DNA from: Bacillus sanguinis
GTDB lineage: Bacteria; Bacillota; Bacilli; Bacillales; Bacillaceae_G
NCBI RefSeq assembly: GCF_018332475.1
Contig: NZ_BOQB01000070.1
Location: 1 to 35,863 of the forward strand
Length of the DNA stretch: 35,863 nt
Direction: 5' to 3'
A program made the translations under genes and the position numbers. The notes under the pieces are model-generated. The model saw only the letters and a program-made list of their open reading frames with translations. It searched no databases and was not told the DNA's origin. Within the stretch, counting starts at the first letter, position 1. Each line of letters opens with the position of its first letter. Below, one piece after another: positions 16,046-22,683 of the stretch.

Positions 16046-16408
16046 AGTAACACCTCCTAAATAACGCTTTTTACTGCAATATTCGAATTCATCATTTTTG
16101 AATGGCTCAGATTGTTTATACATATAATAAGCCCCCGCTATAAAATAATCATGAAAGTAGCAAGGGGAGTTGTTTAGCGAAACTGAATATTTCAGAATTA
16201 CAGTAGTTCTATTATAGTATGTAATGTAACATTTATAAAATATTATAACTGTATAATTTTAATATCCATGTTTATCAATGTTTAAATGTCATTTGACACA
16301 ATCTATTCTCATTATATATGTAAATACAGTTGTTTTGCTACTGTAAATGAAGAAATAAAATAAGCCAAGACATAAAATTCTTGGCTACACGTAAATCGAG
16401 TTGTTAGG
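16046..16408 (-). promoter_or_regulatory. intergenic region with promoter of the two-component operon
   Basis: These 363 bp hold no gene. On the minus strand TTGATA (16278-16273), a 17-bp spacer and TATACA (16255-16250) form a good promoter for the response regulator, giving an untranslated leader of about 200 bases. A possible second -10, TATAAT, lies at 16216-16211. On the plus strand TTGACA near 16293 with an A/T-rich -10 could drive an antisense transcript; I rate that weak. The terminator of the L,D-transpeptidase operon occupies 16363-16386. Confidence 0.5.
16355..16386 (-). terminator. terminator of the L,D-transpeptidase operon
   Basis: On the minus strand AGCCAAG (16386-16380) pairs with CTTGGCT (16369-16363), followed by TATTTTATT. 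Confidence 0.75.
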
Positions 16409-16870
16409 TTATTTTACAGTGACAGTAGCCTGTTGGGGAATACGCTCAAATAACCAGTGTATATCATTGTTATACATACGAATACAACCTAGTGTTGTCC
16501 ATTTGCCGATTGCCTGATTATTGTTCGTACCATGAATCGCATAAGTTGTTCCGTAAGTTCCAGCCATATTTAATCCTAGCCAACGGTCACCAAGTGGATT
16601 ACGTGGATCGCCGCCTTTAATTTTGCCTGTATAATAAGGACGATTTTTAATTTTATTAACGATTTGAAAAGTACCTTTAGGTGTAGGTGTACCTGCTTTT
16701 CCAGTAGCGACAGTAAAACTCTTTATAAATTGTCCGTTTTGATAATAATCCATTTTATTTAACTGCGTGTTTACAATCAGTTGATCGTTCGTTGTAGCTG
16801 CCTCAGCATTTGTGAATGGAATAGTTAAAAATCCTAATGATAATAGTGCGCTTAATAATAGTTTTTTCAT
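16409..16870 (-). CDS. secreted L,D-transpeptidase (YkuD domain)
   Basis: This 153-residue protein has a Sec signal peptide (KKLLLSALLSLGFLTIPF, cleavage after NAEA near residue 24) followed directly by a YkuD catalytic domain. The domain shows TGKAGTPTPKGTFQI, the catalytic HGTN and the Cys motif LGCIRMYN, a close form of the family signature SxGCIRM. Such enzymes form 3-3 crosslinks in peptidoglycan or attach proteins to it, outside the membrane. There is no LysM domain, unlike several Bacillus paralogues. Start ATG 16870 follows AAAAGGAGAGTATA. It is the second gene of a likely two-gene unit with 16900-17343. Confidence 0.9.
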   Translation of the reverse strand: MKKLLLSALLSLGFLTIPFTNAEAATTNDQLIVNTQLNKMDYYQNGQFIKSFTVATGKAGTPTPKGTFQIVNKIKNRPYYTGKIKGGDPRNPLGDRWLGLNMAGTYGTTYAIHGTNNNQAIGKWTTLGCIRMYNNDIHWLFERIPQQATVTVK

Positions 16871-16899
16871 TATACTCTCCTTTTACTATTGTAATAGTC

Positions 16900-17343
16900 T
16901 TACATACAATGAATTTGCAATCCTCGTAATACTTTATTTACATTTTCATCTAATGTTTCAAAGAAAGTAGTAATCTTTGGATTTTGTTTGTTGTTTTTAT
17001 CAATAAGTAATCTTTCATTTAGTAAAAGTTCACCATGTAGTCCAAAACTTTGAACTTGAATATTTAGTTCATCTTCAGTTTCAGAAATAATTGGTAAGAA
17101 GTAGTGGAAAGCTTTCGTTGGAATGATGTAACTTTTACCAATCATGCTTTCTTGATTTGAATTAATCCATTTTTTCGTAACAATCTTAATGTTCTTTTTT
17201 GAAACGATAAAAGACAGCGTTGTAGATTTTGTTAAACTTACGTCAAACTCACTTGTTTCACATATTTGTAAATTAAAAACGGTTTCATTTTGATGAGATT
17301 CAACATTTGTATTAATAAAATCGTGCATTTTATAAGCTTCCAT
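16900..17343 (-). CDS. unknown cytoplasmic protein upstream of L,D-transpeptidase
   Basis: This 147-residue soluble protein has no signal peptide or membrane segment. The sequence suggests alternating beta strands (VFNLQICETSEFDVSL, TLSFIVSKKNIKIVTKKW) and a helical C-terminus (FFETLDENVNKVLRGLQIH). I do not recognise a family. Start ATG 17343 is preceded by AAAGGGTGAATAAGAA; ATG 17328 is an alternative. It lies 29 bp upstream of the L,D-transpeptidase gene on the same strand with no terminator between, so co-transcription is likely. Confidence 0.6.
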   Translation of the reverse strand: MEAYKMHDFINTNVESHQNETVFNLQICETSEFDVSLTKSTTLSFIVSKKNIKIVTKKWINSNQESMIGKSYIIPTKAFHYFLPIISETEDELNIQVQSFGLHGELLLNERLLIDKNNKQNPKITTFFETLDENVNKVLRGLQIHCM

Positions 17344-17458
17344 TTCTTATTCACCCTTTTTTCAATTTCGAAAAGCGACTTATATTTATTCAAATTAATG
17401 TTTAGTCATATATTGGTTAAATTTTTCAACAAATTCCGATATAATCTTACAATACGTA

Positions 17459-17486
17459 TATGAAGCTAATATGAAGTTCGTATGAG
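17459..17486. repeat. three direct repeats at 11-bp spacing, possible response-regulator site
   Basis: TATGAAG at 17459 and 17470 and TATGAG at 17481 are spaced exactly 11 bp apart, one helical turn, as in OmpR-family binding sites. A possible leftward -10 (TATATC, 17443-17438) lies 16 bp away toward the 17343 gene; a plus-strand TATAAT lies at 17440-17445. Confidence 0.4.
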
Positions 17487-17663
17487 TTTGTAGTGGTTTT
17501 TTATTAAGAACAAAATAGGGTGATTTTTATGTGTTAAAAACTGGATAAAAAATGTATATTAATTCCTTTTCTTCGTACGATATATAGTTGTTAGCTCATT
17601 TTAAAATGTTAATAGATAGCAGCAAATAATGAACGGAAAACTTTAGTGTGAGCCTTACAAAAA

Positions 17664-17718
17664 TGTAATAAAAATGTAAGCTATTGTGATAGTTATTTCG
17701 ACAATTTTTTTATACAAT
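17664..17718 (+). promoter_or_regulatory. dedA promoter with WalR-like direct repeat
   Basis: TGTAAT (17664-17669), five bases, TGTAAG (17675-17680) fits the WalR (YycF) pattern TGTWAH-N5-TGTWAH except for the last base. A -10 TACAAT lies at 17713-17718 with a poor -35 (TAGTTA), as expected for an activated promoter. The rest of 17344-17757 holds no gene. Confidence 0.4.
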
Positions 17719-17757
17719 AATAGTAAGAAGTTGTACGTGATTGAAAGGAGAGATGAC

Positions 17758-18372
17758 ATGGAATGGGTTCATGAATTATTTCAGCAGTACGGGTACTATG
17801 TTGTACTTGTTGGTTTGCTGTTAGAATATATTGCACTTCCGTTTCCGGGAGAGCCAACGTTAGCATATGCAGGATTTTTAGCACAGAAAGGCGATTTAAG
17901 TTTACCGATTTTAATTATCCTATCCTTTATTGGGACAAGTGTAGGAATGACAATTCAATACTTTTTAGGCAATAAATTGGGTATGCCCTTTATTCAAAAG
18001 TATGGAAAATACGTATTTTTAACACAAAGAAAAATCGACTTAACAAGAATGTGGTTTGATAAGTATGGATACTTCCTGATTTTTATCGGTTTCTTTATTC
18101 CTGGTGTACGTCATTTTACAGGATATTTTGCAGGGATTATTAACTTACCATTCCGCCGCTTTGCGATTACAATTTACTCAGGTGCTCTATTTTGGGTATC
18201 ATTCTTCCTAATCGGGGGTTACTGGTTAGGTGGTAACTTACATGATATTTTTGGAGTGCTAGAAGGTCACATCGGTAAAATCATTTTTGGGGTGATTGCA
18301 ATTGTAGCAATTACATTAGGAGTTCGTTTCCGCAAACAGTTAAAACGAGTATTATTACAAAACGCAAGTTAA
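17758..18372 (+). CDS. DedA-family membrane protein
   Basis: This 204-residue DedA/SNARE-associated (VTT) protein has about five membrane segments. Hallmarks are LPFPGEPTLAYAGFLAQKG near residues 25-43 with the conserved acidic residue, and FFIPGVRHFTGYFAGI near residue 120 with the conserved Arg of the F-x-R/G-x-x-P-x-x-R type motif. DedA proteins are linked to undecaprenyl-phosphate or phospholipid translocation and membrane potential. The start is ATG 17758 with GAAAGGAGAGATGAC; the frame upstream to 17686 lacks a ribosome site and crosses the promoter. It is a single gene with its own terminator. Confidence 0.9.
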   Translation: MEWVHELFQQYGYYVVLVGLLLEYIALPFPGEPTLAYAGFLAQKGDLSLPILIILSFIGTSVGMTIQYFLGNKLGMPFIQKYGKYVFLTQRKIDLTRMWFDKYGYFLIFIGFFIPGVRHFTGYFAGIINLPFRRFAITIYSGALFWVSFFLIGGYWLGGNLHDIFGVLEGHIGKIIFGVIAIVAITLGVRFRKQLKRVLLQNAS

Positions 18373-18404
18373 TATGGAATCCATTCTATGTCAGAATTTA
18401 GGAA

Positions 18405-18431
18405 GGCAGTGCAAATGCACTGCCTTTTTTA
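18405..18431 (+). terminator. terminator of dedA
   Basis: GGCAGTGC (18405-18412), loop AAAT, GCACTGCC (18417-18424), T6. Confidence 0.9.
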
Positions 18432-18491
18432 TTTTATGTTCAAGTCTATTTGAATAAGTTTTTGTTTACCTGTTTAAAATTCCATAGATTA

Positions 18492-18556
18492 TTTTGTCAA
18501 TTATTAACGTCAAAATGACAATTATAATTGACAAAAATAAGGATATTATTTACAAT
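18492..18556 (+). promoter_or_regulatory. consensus promoter with large operator palindrome
   Basis: The -35 TTGACA (18528-18533), a 17-bp spacer and the -10 TACAAT (18551-18556) are near consensus. A perfect 13-bp inverted repeat, TTTTGTCAATTAT (18492-18504) and ATAATTGACAAAA (18524-18536), overlaps the -35, and a third smaller GTCAaaaTGAC palindrome lies between (18510-18519). Three related TGACAA half-sites suggest cooperative binding, probably by the XRE protein encoded 30 bp downstream. Confidence 0.7.
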
Positions 18557-18587
18557 TTTAATTAAATAAATGAAAAAGAGGGAAGAC

Positions 18588-18809
18588 ATGAAGCTTCAAA
18601 ATCGAGTGAGGGAATTGCGAGCAAAGCATCGTTTATCACAAGGGGATTTAGGGAAAGCGATTGGATCATCAAGGCAAACGATTAGTTTAATTGAGCGCGG
18701 GGATTATGCACCATCTATCGTATTGTCGCTAAAAATCGCACACATTTTCAATGTACCGGTGGAGGAAATATTTATGTTAGTGGAGGGGGAAGAGGATGAT
18801 GAAGAGTAA
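18588..18809 (+). CDS. XRE-family HTH regulator
   Basis: This 73-residue Cro/CI-type protein is almost entirely one helix-turn-helix domain: VRELRAKHRLSQGDLGKAIGSSRQTISLIERGDYAPSIVLSLKIAHIF, followed by an acidic tail (EGEEDDEE). This short YvaN/YozG-like type usually represses its own operon. The start is ATG 18588 with GAGGGAAG upstream; the in-frame ATG at 18570 has no ribosome site. The 3' end overlaps the next gene by 14 bases, so both are coupled. Together with the palindromic operator it forms an autoregulated operon with the DUF3169-like and M50 genes. Confidence 0.9.
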   Translation: MKLQNRVRELRAKHRLSQGDLGKAIGSSRQTISLIERGDYAPSIVLSLKIAHIFNVPVEEIFMLVEGEEDDEE

Positions 18810-19506
18810 ACGAAAAAAACAATTTGATTTTGTGGGGAAAATATCATTAAGCATGATGGGTGGCTTTTTAACAACGTATGTAGCTTTAAATTTACTCTCG
18901 GATGAACCGAGAAAATTATCATCTAATACATTTATAGGTGTATGTACTATTTTTGGAATCTTAATGATGTATTACACTTGGAAGAATACACGTATGTTAG
19001 CGGAGGCACGCGATGAGGAAGAGAGCGTACAAGGCAGAAAATTAGGCATTATAAGTATATATTTACGTGTAGGTGATATAGTTACGCAGGCATGGTTTGT
19101 ATATGCGGTTATTGCATGTAGACGTGCACTGTTACAGGATACAAATGTTTCATTTGCAGTGTGGAATTTAGTAGCTTCTATTGTTTGTTTAACCACTGTA
19201 GTGATTAGCGGGCTCATAACAAAAAATCGTTATAATAAGCTATATCCTGAACAAGGGGTAACATATATGGAATCTATGAAAATGTGGACGAAAAACGCAG
19301 ATGAAGGATTAAAGCACATTGTGCATGAGGCTGGATATAAAGCGTATGAATTTACGAATACAATATTGGCATATGTATGGTGGGCTGCCGTTATATATAC
19401 AGCGGCTAGTGATATCGATTTTGTATTAATTGGTTTAATCTCAATTATTTGGATATTGCATCTTGGAAAATTCATGTACGAAATGCAGAGAAAAATGATT
19501 TATTAA
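18796..19506 (+). CDS. DUF3169-like multi-pass membrane protein
   Basis: This 236-residue integral membrane protein has about six helices: near residues 14-32, 45-61, 92-107, 117-137, 188-203 and 207-225. Between the fourth and fifth helices is a cytoplasmic-looking amphipathic stretch (YMESMKMWTKNADEGLKHIVHEAG). I associate it with DUF3169, a family often found next to short XRE regulators in Firmicutes; the function is unknown. Start ATG 18796 or 18799; TGGAGGGGGA at 18781-18790 serves either. It overlaps the XRE gene and is followed 12 bp later by the M50 gene. Confidence 0.75.
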   Translation: MMKSKRKKQFDFVGKISLSMMGGFLTTYVALNLLSDEPRKLSSNTFIGVCTIFGILMMYYTWKNTRMLAEARDEEESVQGRKLGIISIYLRVGDIVTQAWFVYAVIACRRALLQDTNVSFAVWNLVASIVCLTTVVISGLITKNRYNKLYPEQGVTYMESMKMWTKNADEGLKHIVHEAGYKAYEFTNTILAYVWWAAVIYTAASDIDFVLIGLISIIWILHLGKFMYEMQRKMIY

Positions 19507-19518
19507 GGGGAGAAAAAG

Positions 19519-20601
19519 GTGGATATTTTAAGAAGGCCAGCTGGTTCTATGACGGTGGCGTTAGTTTTGTCCATTTTATACGGAGTAATCCGAACTGAGA
19601 AATTAGAAGTAATGTTGGATATATGGGCATTATTTGGAATCTTTTTATTAGTGCTAGCTATTCATGAGCTAGGACATGTAGTATTTGGTTTAATAGGTGG
19701 TTTGAATTTTAAATTCATGACAGTAGGGCCGATTACTTTTCAAAAAGAGAAGGGGAAAGTACGCATTCGAGAAAATAAATTGTGGATGTACTTTGGAGGC
19801 GTGGCGATGTTAGTGCCTCCTTCTATAGAGACACCGAACCTTTCAAAAAAATGGGCGTGGATGACTTTAGGTGGACCGATTACAAGTTTACTATTTGGTA
19901 TTACTTTCGGTTACATATACATGGTGAGTTATTATCAATATCTTTTATATTTTTCCGTTTTACACTTTGTCATTTTTGTAGCTACAATCGTACCGATAAA
20001 AGGAACGTTTTTGAGTGATGGTATGCAATTTCTCATTTTAATTAAAGATGATGAAAAGGCGAAGCAGCATTTATATAATATTCAAGTATCAAGTGAGTTA
20101 TTTAGTTATAAAAGGCCGAAAGATTGGGATAAGAGATTAATAGAACTTAGTGAGGGGAAATTAAAAGAAGATAAAAGTATAAGAGATATAATGAGCGGAC
20201 TTATGCTCGTTTTTTATGCCAGAGCCGATCAAGAAGGAATGGAAAGAGCGATACCATATATAGAACCAATTGTTCAACTACCTGTAACAAAAGAAAATAA
20301 ATATTTCGTTAGTAGTTTTCATAGTTGGCATCTTTTATATAAAGCTCTTTATCAAATGGATAGTTTTTCTCTGCAAGAAGCGAAGCAACATGGGAAGGCT
20401 ATTACAAAAATAGACTTACATGGGTATTATCGTACACAAGGAATTGTGAAATATGTAGAGGGCGATATGGAAGCTTCCAACGTTTATATGAGGAAAGCGG
20501 ATAAAGAATTGAAGAGCGCTGAGAATAGTGAAATGGGATATTTACAATTAGAGAGAGACTGGTTTGAGCAGCTGAAAGAGAGGGTATCTTACGATGGGTG
20601 A
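19519..20601 (+). CDS. M50-type intramembrane metalloprotease-like protein
   Basis: This 360-residue protein has an N-terminal membrane part and a C-terminal soluble part. The membrane part carries HELGH at residues 49-53 (site-2-protease zinc motif) and a FLSDGMQF segment near residue 170, resembling the LDG motif with the third ligand Asp. Residues from about 185 onward form a helical, TPR-like region. Site-2 proteases cut membrane-bound anti-sigma factors or peptide signals; no such target is adjacent, apart from the DUF3169-like protein. The start is GTG 19519 with AAGGGGAGAAAAA. It is the last gene of the XRE operon. Its substrate is unknown. Confidence 0.75.
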   Translation: MDILRRPAGSMTVALVLSILYGVIRTEKLEVMLDIWALFGIFLLVLAIHELGHVVFGLIGGLNFKFMTVGPITFQKEKGKVRIRENKLWMYFGGVAMLVPPSIETPNLSKKWAWMTLGGPITSLLFGITFGYIYMVSYYQYLLYFSVLHFVIFVATIVPIKGTFLSDGMQFLILIKDDEKAKQHLYNIQVSSELFSYKRPKDWDKRLIELSEGKLKEDKSIRDIMSGLMLVFYARADQEGMERAIPYIEPIVQLPVTKENKYFVSSFHSWHLLYKALYQMDSFSLQEAKQHGKAITKIDLHGYYRTQGIVKYVEGDMEASNVYMRKADKELKSAENSEMGYLQLERDWFEQLKERVSYDG

Positions 20602-20616
20602 GGTATCCTCTTTTTT
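20579..20616 (+). terminator. terminator of the XRE-DUF3169-M50 operon
   Basis: AGAGGGTATC (20579-20588) pairs with GGTATCCTCT (20602-20611) through two G-U pairs, followed by T6. Confidence 0.8.
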
Positions 20617-20697
20617 CTATGTCGTTTTATGCCGTTCCATAAAAAGTCTGGGGCGAGTAAAATGAGATAAGAAGAGCAAAGCTTGGAGGAAGTAAAT

Positions 20698-20838
20698 ATG
20701 GAAATTTTATCGATTATTTTGATAGTCTTGCTCATTTATGTTGTTTTTAAAGTGGCATATGTAGCATTAAAAATACTCGCGATCTTATTAATTATCTTTT
20801 TAATCGTAGAGTTCGGCAGTAAATTGCTTGGGGGATAG
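20698..20838 (+). CDS. 46-residue single-pass membrane protein
   Basis: This short ORF of 46 codons has a strong ribosome site (TTGGAGGAAGTAAAT) directly before ATG 20698. The product is very hydrophobic: MEILSIILIVLLIYVVF, then KVAYVALK, then ILAILLIIFLIVEFG and a KLLGG tail, so one or two short membrane helices. It is unrecognised. It has no promoter of its own that I can see and lies 97 bp after the M50 gene, beyond a terminator. A terminator at 20970-20999 ends its mRNA, whose 3' UTR carries the 20-bp repeat array. Confidence 0.65.
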   Translation: MEILSIILIVLLIYVVFKVAYVALKILAILLIIFLIVEFGSKLLGG

Positions 20839-20867
20839 GATATGTTGTACGGTTTGAGTGTCGAACC

Positions 20868-20944
20868 GTTGATATAATGAAAAAATCGTTGATATAAGTG
20901 GAGAAATCGCCGATATATTTGAAAAATCGTTGATATATTTTAGT
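20868..20944. repeat. four tandem 20-21-bp repeats
   Basis: Units begin at 20868, 20888, 20909 and 20929 with GTTGATATA or GCCGATATA and end with GAAAAATC or similar. The spacing of 20-21 bp is two helical turns. A two-unit relative occurs at 26139-26166, so the motif is dispersed. Confidence 0.75.
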
Positions 20945-20969
20945 GAATACTAAGTGGGGTATGTGGAAA

Positions 20970-20999
20970 AGAAGTTGCCGTGAAGGTAGCTTCTTTTTA
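20970..20999 (+). terminator. terminator after the 46-residue gene
   Basis: AGAAGTTGCC (20970-20979) pairs with GGTAGCTTCT (20985-20994) with two G-U pairs, then a T run. Confidence 0.7.
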
Positions 21000-21034
21000 T
21001 TTTGATGATGGGTATGCAGGAAAGAATAACAAAC

Positions 21035-21063
21035 AAAAAAAGCTGGAAGAACATCTTCCAGCT
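21035..21063 (-). terminator. terminator of the 128-residue membrane protein gene
   Basis: AGCTGGAAGA (21041-21050) and TCTTCCAGCT (21054-21063) form a 10-bp stem with a 3-base loop; seven T follow on the minus strand. The stem touches the stop codon. Confidence 0.8.
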
Positions 21064-21449
21064 TACGAGTTACTTTCAATTTGGCGACCGTTTTCTTCTT
21101 CATTGTCTTGTAAAAGGTTGAATACGTCTGCTAGGCAGAATGCAATGAACCAAGTCCATAGACCGTGGAAGAAAGCTGAGCTTAATTGAAGTGGTAATGT
21201 ATAGTTAGTCATTGAGTAGGAAATACATCCGCCAACGATTCCGATCATTGTTAATAACATTGTTTTTTGTGCATTTTCTTCTGGATTGAAGAGGAAGAAA
21301 ATGTATCCGCCTAAAATTGAAGCGCTTACAAGTGTTTCGATTCCATTAAAAATGATATTCTCTCCAAGCTGAGTGTTTGTCCAGAAGCAGATTGTTCCGC
21401 CGATAATAGCAAACAGGACAGCTATTGTATATCGTATATATTGATTCAT
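21063..21449 (-). CDS. four-helix membrane protein, unknown
   Basis: This 128-residue protein has four predicted membrane segments at about residues 7-23, 40-54, 63-82 and 90-108. The first loop is short (TNTQLGENIIF) and the C-terminal tail is hydrophilic and acidic then polar (NLLQDNEEENGRQIESNS). ATG 21449 is preceded by AGGGAGATGAACAT on the minus strand, a good ribosome site. I do not recognise the family. It is monocistronic with its own terminator. Confidence 0.65.
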   Translation of the reverse strand: MNQYIRYTIAVLFAIIGGTICFWTNTQLGENIIFNGIETLVSASILGGYIFFLFNPEENAQKTMLLTMIGIVGGCISYSMTNYTLPLQLSSAFFHGLWTWFIAFCLADVFNLLQDNEEENGRQIESNS

Positions 21450-21908
21450 ATGTTCATCTCCCTATGTAATAAGATGATTTGGAAGTCAAAAAGGTAGGTA
21501 TAGTATATTGAAGTGAATTTTAGTTGTACGTATCTTTTTATAAAAAGATCAGTGAAGAATAACTAAGATGATCGGCTTTTAAACCGTTACGTGTATGGTG
21601 TCTGAAATATACCCGACTGCTCGTTTCTTTTTGCTTGTAAAATAAGAGAAACTTCCAAGTCTATATACTCTTTTTTTGTGAGTCTGTTTTCATTATAACA
21701 CATTTAGGGCCACAATAATAGAATTATCTGATTTTGTAATAAGTGTAAAAAATAAAAATCGCAAGGCAATACCATTAATGGTGCAGTTTAGTGGAAGAAG
21801 GATTTTAATATATTATGATGAAATATGTAATCAAGGTGAGATCTAAGAAAGAGGCTTACATACTATAAAAAATGTTTTGTAGCATGAATGTAAGGGAGGA
21901 GAGCTAAC
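21450..21908. other. intergenic region, no gene recognised
   Basis: About 460 bp lie between divergent genes. Two perfect palindromes are visible: ATCTTTTTATAAAAAGAT (21532-21549) and ACCATTAATGGT (21771-21782). The second could be an operator but lies about 130 bp before the GNAT gene. I see no convincing ORF, tRNA or known riboswitch. Confidence 0.4.
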
Positions 21909-22430
21909 TTGGAGATTACAACAGAAAGATTAATAATTAGACCTTTTAAGAGTACTGATTTACAGGATGTATTTGCTATTTATAATAATGATGATACTTG
22001 TAAGTTTCTATTACATAATAAGTGGACTCATGAAGACATGCAGGAGAGATTTAATAAGAAGCTAGCAAACAATGTACTTACTAAAGAATCAATATTAAGT
22101 TTGGCAGTTATATACAAGACTAAAGTAGTTGGTGATTTATCCGTATGGTATACAAATATGAAAGACACTGTTGAGATTGGTTATAGTTTTTCAAATGAAG
22201 TAGCTGGGAGAGGTTTGGCAACAGAAGCAGTAAGTAGTTTGGTATTTAAATTATTTAATGAATGTAATGTACATCGTATACAAGCTAATCTTGATGCACG
22301 TAATACAGCTTCACAAAAATTGTGTGAACGAATAGGTATGAGAAAGGAAGCTCATTTCATACAAGATTATTGGAATAAAAATGAATGGACAGATAGTTTT
22401 GTATATGGAATGCTATCCTCCGATTTGTAG
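21909..22430 (+). CDS. GNAT N-acetyltransferase, RimJ/RimL type
   Basis: This 173-residue protein has the RimJ/RimL-type fold: N-terminal TTERLIIRPFKSTDLQDVF, the central beta strand VEIGYSFSNEVAGRGLATEA with the acetyl-CoA loop (AGRGLATEAV near residues 99-108, a Q/RxxGxG/A variant), and C-terminal ANLDARNTASQKLCERIGM. It transfers acetyl from acetyl-CoA to an amine, either a protein N-terminus or a small molecule; the target is unknown. The start is TTG 21909, preceded by GGGAGGAGAGCTAAC. It is followed by its own terminator. Confidence 0.85.
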   Translation: MEITTERLIIRPFKSTDLQDVFAIYNNDDTCKFLLHNKWTHEDMQERFNKKLANNVLTKESILSLAVIYKTKVVGDLSVWYTNMKDTVEIGYSFSNEVAGRGLATEAVSSLVFKLFNECNVHRIQANLDARNTASQKLCERIGMRKEAHFIQDYWNKNEWTDSFVYGMLSSDL

Positions 22431-22481
22431 TAATAAACTTAGTGATTTTATTATGCTAAAGGGTGCGTTAGTTGAATAACA

Positions 22482-22512
22482 AAAGGCATAACATATAATA
22501 TGTTATGCCTTT
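22482..22512 (+). terminator. terminator of the GNAT gene
   Basis: A 14-bp perfect stem, AAAGGCATAACATA (22482-22495) with TATGTTATGCCTTT (22499-22512). The stem is strong but the T tract is short. Confidence 0.65.
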
Positions 22513-22527
22513 AATGTATTAACCTTT

Positions 22528-22683
22528 TTTATCCCGCTTTAATGGGCAGTAAGACCCCCACCTCAAAATTCAGCGAAAGCAAAGAAGTTAGGTGGGGGAT
22601 CAACTGCCCGTAAAAGTCCGATTGGTTCAACTAATAATCAGTGGGGATGAAGAAAACCCCCACTGATTAAAGTTTCACTTTAT
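22528..22683 (+). repeat. bcr1-like structured repeat, copy 1
   Basis: This element of about 146 bp is flanked by TTTAT (22528-22532 and 22679-22683). Stems: GGGCAGT (22544-22550) with ACTGCCC (22603-22609); CCCCCACCT (22555-22563) with AGGTGGGGG (22590-22598); AATCAGTGGGG (22636-22646) with CCCCACTGATT (22658-22668). The reverse-complement copy at 25857-26001 shares most of it. The size, structure and TTTAT flanks recall the bcr1 repeat of the B. cereus group. It lies exactly at the stop codon of the YitT gene. Confidence 0.75.

Noticed and set aside
20868-20944. Tandem repeats as a CRISPR array
   Set aside because: Units directly abut at 20-21 bp with no variable spacers, and no cas genes are present.
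21532-21549. Palindrome ATCTTTTTATAAAAAGAT as an operator
   Set aside because: It is very AT-rich and not placed at an identifiable promoter; such palindromes arise easily by chance here.
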